Of a stretch of 64,000 nucleotides of DNA, positions 17,420 through 25,821 are shown piece after piece (positions within the stretch are counted from its first letter, which is position 1; every line of letters begins with the position of its first letter). The translations under genes and the position numbers were made by a program. Below the pieces are notes generated by a model. The model was not told the DNA's origin. It saw nothing but the letters and a program-made list of their open reading frames with translations, and ran no database searches. Location: positions 248,001 to 312,000 of the forward strand of contig OY781057.1 in the NCBI GenBank assembly GCA_963676335.1, written 5' to 3'. The stretch is from G963676335 sp963676335 (lineage in GTDB: Bacteria; Pseudomonadota; Alphaproteobacteria; Rickettsiales; Rickettsiaceae).

Positions 17420-18154
17420 TTATAAAGGCAAAATTCCTTCTTTTTGACAGAATTGCTTAATTTTTAAGAGATCATACCAAGTTGTTTTTTTTTGTATTGA
17501 TTGTCTTAATAAATAAGCTGGGTGAAATATTGTAGTTGTGGGGATGGGGGTATCGATATATTGATTTTTATATTCAAAATACTGTTGCCTAATTTTACTA
17601 ATTTGTATATTATTTCCTAATATACTTGCAGCTGCAGTACTGCCTACTAAAATTAGTAATTTAGGTTGCATAAGAGCTATATGTTTTTCTACAAAAGGTT
17701 TGCAAACTTCTATTTCTTCATTTGTAGGGCGTCTATTTGCAGGAGGGCGCCAAAATATAGTATTTGTTATATATACATTTTGTTTACGTGATAAACCAAT
17801 AGAGTAAAGCATATTATCTAATAGCTCTCCACTTTCTCCGCAAAATGGTATCCCTTGCGCATCTTCAGTAGCCCCTGGCGCTTCTCCGATTAATACTATT
17901 TTTGCAGTTCTAGTTCCATCAGAAAAAACTGTATTTGTTGCCATCTTTTTTAATGAGCATTGGTCAAAAGAACGTACCATTTGTTCTAAATCTTTAATAG
18001 TTGACGCCCTATCTGCTAATGATCTTGATGTACTAAGAGGGGGATGAATTGTATTGTTATTTTTTATTGCTATGGTGTCTAAATTAGTTGTTAATATATT
18101 CGCCTCTATCAAGCTATACCAGTATAAAATAGTGATAGTTTCTGAATAATTCAT
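17420..18154 (-). CDS. Uracil-DNA glycosylase, family 4/5-like
   Basis: Removes uracil from DNA for base-excision repair. Motif 1 appears as GEAPGATEDAQGIPFCGESG and the C-terminal motif as FHPAYLLRQ; ITNTIFWRPPANRRPT between them is typical. This is the thermostable-type family often encoded in alphaproteobacteria in place of Ung. I place the start at ATG 18154 (MNYSETITILYWY), giving 244 residues; the 29-residue upstream extension is hydrophobic and unlike the family. It is convergent with the thiolase gene, with only 27 bp between stops. Confidence 0.88.
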   Translation of the reverse strand: MNYSETITILYWYSLIEANILTTNLDTIAIKNNNTIHPPLSTSRSLADRASTIKDLEQMVRSFDQCSLKKMATNTVFSDGTRTAKIVLIGEAPGATEDAQGIPFCGESGELLDNMLYSIGLSRKQNVYITNTIFWRPPANRRPTNEEIEVCKPFVEKHIALMQPKLLILVGSTAAASILGNNIQISKIRQQYFEYKNQYIDTPIPTTTIFHPAYLLRQSIQKKTTWYDLLKIKQFCQKEGILPL

Positions 18155-18323
18155 ATTAAATTTTAAATATTTTAAAATAACAATATAACATATCGGTAGA
18201 AATATATGTATATATTCGAATGATTCCACTAACAAAATCATTGCTCTGTCTTTGAGTTATTTTGTTTATAAACTTCAAAACCTAGGATAGTATTGTATAT
18301 ATATACAAATTATTTTAAATCTT

Positions 18324-19685
18324 ATGTTTATAGAAGAAGATAAAAATTTAGAAAATAATACTAAAAAAAATCATCGCTCTTTTGAATTTTCAGAAACACC
18401 AATATTTAAGCAAGAAGAAGAAAAAAAACTGAGAGAGCAAGCAAAGGAAGCTTTGAAAGAACCATCCGAAAAACCTAGTTTTTTTGGTAAAGTTATTAAT
18501 AAAATTAAAAAAACAAAGGTTGGGAAAAGTTGCATAAATTTTGTAGAAAAAATAAAAAATTCTGTTTCTCAAGATGTTGATAAGATTAAAAATTACTCAG
18601 CTGGAAAATCAATTAAAAAATTTTTTACAGAAAATAAAATTGTCAAAGGAATTGCTAAAGTAGCTGAATTTGCTACTCGACCTGGAACTTTAGCAGTTAT
18701 TGGAGTAGGGGTTGCGATAGCAAGTGTAGCAATAGGTGGTCCTATAGGGGTAGCTGCTGTTGGGATAGCTGCTTCTTGTGTTACTGTTGGAAAGATGTAT
18801 TACAATACGCGATCTACCCGTAAACTTGATACAGAACATAAATTATTGATGAAGAATAGATCCCTTATGTCAGTTCAAGAACATCTATTAAATGAAATAG
18901 ATCCTAAATTAAAAGGTATATTGAAAGATGAATTAATAACACCAACTAAAGAAGGGAAAAAATCAGAAAAGGAGCGATACGTTAAAGCACAAACTGGACC
19001 ATCAGTAATTAAAACAATAGCTAAGACTGCAATTAGTAATAATGTTTTAAACGTAAAAAGCGTTGGAGCGTCATTATTAGATTTTGCTTCCCAAAAAGCT
19101 ATAGATGAAAAACGCTTCTTTCTCAAAAAAGAAATAGACAAAGAAAGAGATGTTAAAAATACCCCAGGTTATAACGATATTCGAGATCTTGAAAAGATAG
19201 TAGAGAAACAAAAAATACAAACTAAAGCATTAAAAAAATTAATACTGGACAAAAATTATTTTAAAATGACTGATTCTGAAAAAATAGATACATTTAAAAA
19301 GATAAAAGAAGAAGAACAGTCTTCTATTCCATTAAATAAAAAAAGCAATAATTTTATTCAAGACTTTATAAGTAATTTTGGATCTAAAGATAATAAATAT
19401 AGAGAGGATAATATATCAAAACTTGAGATAGAAAAGAAAGATTCTTTAACTAAAATATTAGAAGTAAACGCAAAAGTTAAAGAAATTTCAAAAGAAAATA
19501 AAATTGCACCAAAAGAAAAACCTAATTCAATGAGGGCTTTTGACAAAAATTTACATCCTATTATTAATGAATTGAGTAATAAGAAAGTATTTTCAAATCA
19601 AATAGAATCCACCAAAGAGAAAAATTTTATTTCTTCAAAATTTTCTCAAGATTCATCAACTGATAAAGATAAGAAGATAGTATAG
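18324..19685 (+). CDS. Lysine-rich membrane-spanning protein, tandem paralogue 1
   Basis: Not recognised. 453 residues, very rich in Lys, Glu and Ser. The order is: charged N-terminus with coiled-coil tendency (1-110), one glycine/alanine-rich hydrophobic stretch (about 126-160, with VGVAIASVAIGGPIGVAAVG) that could be a membrane hairpin, then a long charged, helix-prone tail (160-453). No signal peptide. Nearly identical in its first ~395 residues to the gene at 19926-21275, but with a different last 55 residues. A type IV secretion effector or surface-associated protein is a guess from composition and the presence of virB genes. It has no Shine-Dalgarno sequence as strong as that of copy 2. 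Confidence 0.75.
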   Translation: MFIEEDKNLENNTKKNHRSFEFSETPIFKQEEEKKLREQAKEALKEPSEKPSFFGKVINKIKKTKVGKSCINFVEKIKNSVSQDVDKIKNYSAGKSIKKFFTENKIVKGIAKVAEFATRPGTLAVIGVGVAIASVAIGGPIGVAAVGIAASCVTVGKMYYNTRSTRKLDTEHKLLMKNRSLMSVQEHLLNEIDPKLKGILKDELITPTKEGKKSEKERYVKAQTGPSVIKTIAKTAISNNVLNVKSVGASLLDFASQKAIDEKRFFLKKEIDKERDVKNTPGYNDIRDLEKIVEKQKIQTKALKKLILDKNYFKMTDSEKIDTFKKIKEEEQSSIPLNKKSNNFIQDFISNFGSKDNKYREDNISKLEIEKKDSLTKILEVNAKVKEISKENKIAPKEKPNSMRAFDKNLHPIINELSNKKVFSNQIESTKEKNFISSKFSQDSSTDKDKKIV

Positions 19686-19691
19686 ATCTTA

Positions 19692-19910
19692 TGAGATATA
19701 CTCACCACACTTCAAAAATTGGCGACAGCGCTTGAGAACTGTGTTCTGAGAACTGTGTTCTGAGAACTGTGTTCTGAGAACTGTGTTCTGAGAACTGTGT
19801 TCTGAGAACTGCGTTGCTCACATACGTCAAAGTATGCTGTGCTACTTTCTCCTTTCGTTTCTAGCTCTTTTTGAAGTCTGGTTTCGTATTTTCAGATTTT
19901 CATTTATGAG
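19692..19910 (+). repeat. Palindromic repeat element, copy B (between tandem paralogues)
   Basis: About 219 bp in the gap between the two lysine-rich genes. It begins TGAGATATACTC, has the inverted pair CACACTTCAAAAATT (19707-19720 region) and TTTTTGAAGTCTGG (19868-19882 region), and ends TTTCATTTATGAG. Internally it holds five exact copies of the 14-mer GAGAACTGTGTTCT (19734-19803) plus a sixth variant. This repeat expansion accounts for its extra length over copies A and C. Its right edge runs straight into GAGGAGGATACAC, the ribosome-binding region of the next gene. Confidence 0.88.
19734..19803 (+). repeat. 14-bp tandem repeat (five units)
   Basis: Five perfect head-to-tail copies of GAGAACTGTGTTCT, followed by one diverged unit beginning at 19804 (GAGAACTGCGTTGCT). 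Copy C of the element has about three diverged units and copy A has one, so the number of units varies between copies of the host element. Confidence 0.95.
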
Positions 19911-19925
19911 GAGGATACACAAATT

Positions 19926-21275
19926 ATGTTTATAGAAGAAGATAAAAATTTAGAAAATAATACTAAAAAAAATCATCGCTCTTTTGAATTTTCAGAAACA
20001 CCAATATTTAAGCAAGAAGAAGAAAAAAAACTGAGAGAGCAAGCAAAGGAAGCTTTGAAAGAACCATCCGAAAAACCTAGTTTTTTTGGTAAAGTTATTA
20101 ATAAAATTAAAAAAACAAAGGTTGGGAAAAGTTGCATAAATTTTGTAGAAAAAATAAAAAATTCTGTTTCTCAAAGTGTTGATAAGATTAAAAATTCCTC
20201 AGCTGGAAAATCAATTAAAAAATTTTTTACAGAAAATAAAATTGGCAAAGGAATTGCTAAAGTAGCTGAATTTGTTACTCGACCTGGAACTTTATCAGCT
20301 GTTGGAGTAGGAGTTGCGATAGCAAGTGTAGCAATAGGTGGTCCTATAGGGGTAGCTGCTGTTGGGGTAGCTGCTTCTTGTGTTGCTGTTGGAAAGATGT
20401 ATTACAACACGCGATCTACCCGTAAACTTGATACAGAACATAAATTATTGATGAAGAATAGATCCCTTATGTCAGTTCAAGAACATCTATTAAATGAAAT
20501 AGATCCTAAATTAAAAGGTATATTGAAAGATGAATTAATAACACCAACTAAAGAAGGGAAAAAATCAGAAAAGGAGCGATACGTTAAAGCACAAACTGGA
20601 CCATCAGTAATTAAAACAATAGCTAAGACTGCAATTAGTAATAATGTTTTAAACGTAAAAAGCGTTGGAGCGTCATTATTAGATTTTGCTTCCCAAAAAG
20701 CTATAGATGAAAAACGCTTCTTTCTCAAAAAAGAAATAGACAAAGAAAGAGATGTTAAAGATACTCCAGGCTATAACAATATTCGAGATCTTGAAAAGAT
20801 AGTAAATAAACAAGAAATACAAACTAAAGCATTAAAAAAATTAACCCTGGACAAAAATTATTTTAAAATGACTGATTCTGAAAAAATAGATACATTTAAA
20901 AAGATAAAAGAAGAAGAACAGTCTTCTATTCCATTAAATAAAAAAAGCAATAATTTTATTCAAGACTTTATAAGTAATTTTGGATCTAAAGATAATAAAT
21001 ATAGAGAGGATAATATATCAAAACTTGAGATAGAAAAGAAAGATTCTTTAACTAAAATATTAGAAGTAAACGCAAAAGTTAAAGAAATTTCAAAAGAAAA
21101 TAAAATTGCACCAAAAATTGAGAGATCTAATTCAATGAGTATGGTTGATGCTAAGGTGAATTCTGTTATACGTGGATTAAATGTTAGTGGATTGAGTAAT
21201 AAAAAAACATATTCATACAATCAAAATATTAACAAAGTTAACAAAAAAACAACAAAAGGGCTTGGCGGAAGGTAA
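19926..21275 (+). CDS. Lysine-rich membrane-spanning protein, tandem paralogue 2
   Basis: Second copy of the gene at 18324-19685; 449 residues with the same layout (charged N-terminus, Gly/Ala-rich hydrophobic stretch near 126-160, charged helical tail). Residues 1-84 are identical between copies. Differences cluster around residues 85-145 and 276-312, and the tail after about residue 397 is unrelated. Most differences change the amino acid (for example D/S, Y/S, V/G, A/V, T/A, E/N, K/E, I/T). Unlike copy 1 it has a strong GAGGAGG about 11 nt before the ATG, at the edge of the palindromic element. Function unknown. Confidence 0.75.
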   Translation: MFIEEDKNLENNTKKNHRSFEFSETPIFKQEEEKKLREQAKEALKEPSEKPSFFGKVINKIKKTKVGKSCINFVEKIKNSVSQSVDKIKNSSAGKSIKKFFTENKIGKGIAKVAEFVTRPGTLSAVGVGVAIASVAIGGPIGVAAVGVAASCVAVGKMYYNTRSTRKLDTEHKLLMKNRSLMSVQEHLLNEIDPKLKGILKDELITPTKEGKKSEKERYVKAQTGPSVIKTIAKTAISNNVLNVKSVGASLLDFASQKAIDEKRFFLKKEIDKERDVKDTPGYNNIRDLEKIVNKQEIQTKALKKLTLDKNYFKMTDSEKIDTFKKIKEEEQSSIPLNKKSNNFIQDFISNFGSKDNKYREDNISKLEIEKKDSLTKILEVNAKVKEISKENKIAPKIERSNSMSMVDAKVNSVIRGLNVSGLSNKKTYSYNQNINKVNKKTTKGLGGR

Positions 21276-21281
21276 TCAGTG

Positions 21282-21712
21282 CTTTCGCAAGAAATTCCAC
21301 TAGCACATATTCAACCTAATCGACAATTGATTTTTAATCACTAATTTGATAATATTCCACTTGAGTTTATAGATAGAAGAGCCATATAGAGCATGTAATT
21401 TTTGCTGATTCATCCAAGCTAAGACAAAAAGAACTATATAATTTCTCTGAGATCCGCCCAAATGCGTCTGACACTTCTCTAAGTCACAGCACTGCTTCAG
21501 TTCTCTATGAAACGCTTCAATATTCCAACGCATCTTTACGTACTTTATTACTTGCGCCAAAATAATATTTGATAGCTTTTTTTTTGCGTCTTTGAGGCTA
21601 ATTTGTTAATTACGATACAACTCCCTTACTACATACCTTACTACATAACTTAGTACTCATACTCTTATGATATTTTCTTCTATCTATAGCACATTTTTTA
21701 TTATTGCGAAAG
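21282..21712 (-). mobile_element. Deleted IS4-like element with terminal inverted repeats (MITE-like), copy 1
   Basis: 431 bp bounded by CTTTCGCAA (21282-21290) and its complement TTGCGAAAG (704-712 of the 21,000s). It encodes on minus only the C-terminal part of a transposase (21300-21560) with RWNIEAFHRELKQ, the E-containing motif of IS4-superfamily transposases. The rest of the transposase is deleted. A second copy with the same structure lies at 41177-41595, so this shortened form itself has been copied. It starts 6 bp after the stop of the tandem paralogue 2. Confidence 0.8.
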
Positions 21713-21838
21713 GCATGATTTAATTAAGGATATTTCAGAGCAGCTTTGTTCTTTTTAATTTTTTCTTTTTTACCACTAGAATATTATTTTTAATTGTTGT
21801 ATTTATAGCAAATAAATAAAAAACGTTGAGGACTTTAA

Positions 21839-22426
21839 GTGTCATTAAACAATCCATTTAATTTAGGTTATTATTACACAGAGGAATTGAAAAATTTTGG
21901 TTTTAAACAAGTAGGAAATAATGTTGCAATAGCAAAAGATTGTGTAATAAGTGGATTAAAAAATATTATGTTAGGTAATAACATAAGGATAGACAGTAAA
22001 ACTACGATAATATCAATGTTTGGAAAATTAAGTATAGGCAATAATGTCCATATTGCAGGAGGAGTGTATATTAACTCTGGAGGAGAAGTTAGTATTGAAG
22101 ATTTTGCTGGTATTTCATTTGGAGTATTATTATTTTCCATGAGTGACGATTATTCTGGAAATTTTTTGACTAACCCAACAGTACCTAAAGAATTTAAAAA
22201 TATTCATAAAGGACCAATAGTGCTAAAAAAACATGCTATAATTGGTTCAAGTACTATAATACTACCTAATGTTACTATTGGAACAGGGGCCGCTGTAGGC
22301 GCTTTGTCTTTAGTAACTAAATCAATTCCAAACCACGAAATATATATTGGCGTCCCTGCAAGATTTCTAAAAAAAAGATCCGCAGATCTTTTAGAAAAAG
22401 AAAAGTTATTTTTAAGTTCCATATGA
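21839..22426 (+). CDS. Hexapeptide-repeat acyltransferase (WbbJ-like)
   Basis: Left-handed beta-helix acyltransferase, probably O-acetylating a sugar. Imperfect hexapeptide repeats run from about residue 28 to 165 (for example IMLGNNIRIDSKTTI, IGNNVHIAGGVYI, IGSSTIILPNVTIG), followed by the usual C-terminal IGVPARFLKKRS. The start is GTG at 21839. It overlaps the ABC permease by 4 bases (ATGA) and is therefore the first gene of the polysaccharide locus. Alternatives are an acetyltransferase for an NDP-amino sugar. Confidence 0.88.
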   Translation: MSLNNPFNLGYYYTEELKNFGFKQVGNNVAIAKDCVISGLKNIMLGNNIRIDSKTTIISMFGKLSIGNNVHIAGGVYINSGGEVSIEDFAGISFGVLLFSMSDDYSGNFLTNPTVPKEFKNIHKGPIVLKKHAIIGSSTIILPNVTIGTGAAVGALSLVTKSIPNHEIYIGVPARFLKKRSADLLEKEKLFLSSI

Positions 22427-23208
22427 TAAATTCTTATATTAAAGGCATTTGGGAATCTAGGTATTTTTGGACGCATTTAGCATTTGCAGATTTAATGGCC
22501 CGTTGGCGTTATTCTTTTTTTGGAATTCTTTGGTCAATCATACAACCATTAGGAATGACGTTACTTTTGTCATTTGTCTTTAGTCGAGTATTCAATATCG
22601 ATATTAACCGCTACGCGCCATATATTTTTTCTGGTATAATAATTTGGGAATGTATAGTGACTACTGTTATTAGTGGCTCTTTAAGCTTTGTTCAAGCTTC
22701 TCCATATATTCAACAATATAAAAATCCTCTAGCGATTTATACTTTACGTACTGTTTTAAGCGCAATACTAGTATTAATGTTAGCTACTATTCCATTACTT
22801 GGTTGGAGTTTGACTGTTATGCCTGAAAATTTTTCGTTGTCTTGGATTTCGATATTGAGCATTTATCCCATCTTAGCTTTAGGATGTTGGCCATTAGCAA
22901 CGTTATTAGCTTATATAAGCACTCGCTTCCGGGATTTGGCACCAGCTTTGTCTTTAATAATGCAAGCTTTGTGGTTTGTTTCACCAGTGTATTTTGAAGA
23001 AAAAATGTTTCGAAATGGAGGAGTGGGATGGTTGGTGGATTACAATCCAATCTACCATTTGTTGCAAATTTTAAGAGCCCCTATTTTAGAAGGGACATTT
23101 CCAAGTATTAAAAATTATTTAGTATGTCTTGTAACTATAGTGTTAGTTACACTTATTGCAATTGCAGTAGGTATAAAATCTGAAAAAAAAGTAATATTTT
23201 ATTTATAA
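22423..23208 (+). CDS. ABC-2 type polysaccharide export permease (Wzm/TagG/KpsM-like)
   Basis: Membrane subunit of an exporter that moves finished polysaccharide across the inner membrane. 261 residues with about six membrane spans. The N-terminal region with FWTHLAFADLMARWRYSFFG and the segment FGILWSIIQPLGMTLLLSFV are typical of ABC-2 polysaccharide permeases, as is YNPIYHLLQILRAPILEG near residue 207. It overlaps both neighbours (ATGA before, TAATG after), so it is translationally coupled to the ATPase. Confidence 0.92.
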   Translation: MINSYIKGIWESRYFWTHLAFADLMARWRYSFFGILWSIIQPLGMTLLLSFVFSRVFNIDINRYAPYIFSGIIIWECIVTTVISGSLSFVQASPYIQQYKNPLAIYTLRTVLSAILVLMLATIPLLGWSLTVMPENFSLSWISILSIYPILALGCWPLATLLAYISTRFRDLAPALSLIMQALWFVSPVYFEEKMFRNGGVGWLVDYNPIYHLLQILRAPILEGTFPSIKNYLVCLVTIVLVTLIAIAVGIKSEKKVIFYL

Positions 23209-23960
23209 TGAATAAGCTTTATATTTCACTGCAAAAAGTAAATTTACATTATGCATCTGTAGCATACAAAGAAAGATCATTAAAATCGTTACTTGCCACT
23301 TTATTTAAACTTAATAAAAATAAAATACAAATTTCAGATATTCATGCTCTTAAAAATGTATCCTTAGAAATAAAAGAAGGAGAAAGGGTTGGTCTTTTAG
23401 GACATAATGGTAGTGGCAAAAGTACCCTTCTTAAGACAATTGCTGGGTTATATCCTATTTCGGGAGGGATTTTAAAAGTACATGGCAAAATAAGGTCGTT
23501 GCTAGATTTAAACTTGGGATTTGAACCCGAAGCTAGCGGGCGGGAAAATATATTATATCGAGGGTTATTGCTTGGTTTAAAACCTAAGTACATTCGTCAA
23601 AAAGAAAGAGAAATTGTTGAATTTGCTGATATAGGTGATTTCATCGATTATCCTATCAAAACTTATTCTACGGGTATGCAAGTTAGATTAGCTTTTGCAA
23701 TTTCAACTGCTATAAAAGGAGATATTTTACTCATAGATGAAGTAATAGGGGCTGGAGATGCTAACTTTATGGGAAAAGCAAAAAAAAGAATCTTGTTTTT
23801 AATAGAACAATCAAAAATATTAGTATTAGCTTCTCATGATTTTTCCGCATTAACATCAATATGCACTCGAGGCCTAGTGTTTCATCATGGTATATTGGTG
23901 TTTGATGGAAAAATAGAACATGCTATTGAACAATACAAAGTAATTAATAATATTAACTAA
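23208..23960 (+). CDS. ABC polysaccharide exporter ATPase (Wzt/TagH/KpsT-like)
   Basis: Nucleotide-binding subunit of the exporter. Walker A is GHNGSGKST near residues 66-74, the signature is YSTGMQVRLAFA, Walker B is ILLIDEVIGAGD, and the switch histidine lies in ASHDFSAL. The preceding long N-terminal strand region, with KNVSLEIKEGERVG, fits the O-antigen/teichoic-acid class. At 250 residues it lacks the C-terminal carbohydrate-binding domain of E. coli O9a-type Wzt. The exported polymer is therefore probably recognised another way. Confidence 0.93.
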   Translation: MNKLYISLQKVNLHYASVAYKERSLKSLLATLFKLNKNKIQISDIHALKNVSLEIKEGERVGLLGHNGSGKSTLLKTIAGLYPISGGILKVHGKIRSLLDLNLGFEPEASGRENILYRGLLLGLKPKYIRQKEREIVEFADIGDFIDYPIKTYSTGMQVRLAFAISTAIKGDILLIDEVIGAGDANFMGKAKKRILFLIEQSKILVLASHDFSALTSICTRGLVFHHGILVFDGKIEHAIEQYKVINNIN

Positions 23961-23986
23961 TAAAAAAACAAAATATTATAGATAGA

Positions 23987-25817
23987 GTGGATATAGAACA
24001 TAATATTAAGTATAGAGGTGATATTGATGGTCTAAGAGCTGTAGCAGTTACTGCTGTGATTTTGTATCACGCCTTCCCTAAGTTTATTAAAGGAGGCTTT
24101 GTTGGCGTTGATATCTTTTTTGTAATTTCAGGATATCTGATTAGTAGTATTATTTTTAAAAATTTGGATACTGATAGCTTCAGTATTTATAATTTTTATG
24201 AAAGGCGTATAAAACGGATATTTCCAGCATTATGTTTAGTACTGATTTCGTGTTTAATCTTTGGTTGGTTCGTATTGACTGACGTGGAGTACACGCAGCT
24301 CGGGAAGCACGCAAAGGCAAATTTTTTATTTTACATAAATTTCGTTTTAAAAAACGAAGTTGGTTATTTTGATAACCTCTCTAATACTAAACCTCTACTG
24401 CATTTATGGTCTCTATCCATTGAAGAACAGTTTTATATTTTCTGGCCCTTAACGTTATATTTTACCAGTAAGAAAGGATTTAATTTAATATCAATTTGCG
24501 TTGTAACGATACTTTTATCGTTTTTTTTAAATATAAGAACTATTTCAAAGAACAATATTAGTGCTTTTTATTTGCCCTTATGTCGTATTTGGGAGCTAAT
24601 AAGTGGCGCTTTATTAGCTGCTTACTTAACTTTACACAAAGTAAGTATTGTAGATAAATTTAAAAAAGGACTGAATCATTATCTTAATATTGTAATCTAT
24701 AAACATACATTCCTACAAAGGAGGGCAATATTGAGAGATGTATCTTCAATCATTGGCTTTTTGATCAACTTATCCTGTATCGCTTTTAAAAAAACTACTA
24801 CCTTTCCTGGGTGGTACGTAATATTGCCAGTAACTGGTGCTTTGTTAACATTAGCAGCTGGGCCAGATGCTTGGATTAATAAAAATATATTGTCTACTAA
24901 ATTAATGATATGGATAGGGCTAATTAGTTATCCATTATATCTATGGCATTGGCCGTTACTGTCTTTCGCGCATATATTAGAATGTAGCCCTGTATTAGGT
25001 AAAAAGATGACAATTGCGATATTGTTACTTAGTCTTCTACTTGCTTGGGCAACCTATCGACTAATAGAAAAACCAATTAGATCAAAAAAACAAGTAAAAT
25101 CTATAGTGGCTGTATTATGTGGAGCTCTGTTATTGATTGGTGTTTTCGGTCACCTGATTTATAAACACAAAGGGTATGCTTTTCGTAAAGGAAATGTGAT
25201 TATAAATATACCAATTGGACCTTATGAAGATAAGAAAAAATACTTTAAGGAAGCCATAGAAGCTTATAGTTCCATAGAATACTTTATTCTGGTTAACATG
25301 GGGCCAGTATATTTTGATAAAAAATTTGGTGACGCCGCCCGAGATCAGGTTGTAATGGAATGGAAAATAAGAGCCTATAAAGGACGATCGTATAATGAGC
25401 ATTCAGGATGCTTTCGTTGAAGCATATGTTGAGACGATTAAATTTTTACAATCTAAGGGGAAAAAAGTAATATTTGCGATAGATGTTCCAGAGTTAGGAA
25501 TGGATCTAAAATCATGTTTTAAAAGGTTAGTAAATATCTCTAATCGAGATGTCGCAAATTGTACAAATGATAGAACTATAATGGACGCAAGACAAAAAGA
25601 ATATCGGGAATTAATCGTTAAAATACAGCAAAAAGTTCCAAATTTACTTATTTATGACCCTACATCAGCTTTTTGCGATGAAAACAAATGCTATGGAAAA
25701 AGAGATGGTATTGCACTATATTTAGATGCTAATCACCTAAACATAGAAGGAGCCAAGGTACTAGGTCAAGATTTTAAAAAATGGGCTATAGAACACAAAA
25801 TTATTAATGGGTTGTAA
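23987..25817 (+). pseudogene. Broken OafA-type acyltransferase (acyltransferase-3 plus SGNH domain)
   Basis: Two frames make up one gene. Frame 1 (23987-25420, GTG start) has the acyltransferase-3 membrane domain: YRGDIDGLRAVAV, GGFVGVDIFFVISGYLIS, HLWSLSIEEQFYIFWPL, about ten membrane spans. Frame 2 (25395-25817) holds the C-terminal part of an SGNH hydrolase domain, including the catalytic pair in LDANHLNIEGA. The junction at about 25400 is a frameshift (EHSG in frame 1 continues as IQDAFVEAY in frame 2). The GDSH nucleophile block expected between them is missing, so an internal deletion is also likely. Intact relatives are over 600 residues. It probably once acylated the exported glycan; the membrane domain alone may still be made. 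Confidence 0.82.
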
Positions 25818-25821
25818 TTTG

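Noticed and set aside
19734..19820. CRISPR-like short repeats
   Set aside because: The 14-bp units are head-to-tail with no spacers, inside a known local repeat, and no cas genes are present.
18390..20743. Paired antisense frames of 60 and 88 codons in both lysine-rich paralogues
   Set aside because: They are shadows of the lysine/serine-rich sense genes, duplicated simply because the sense genes are.
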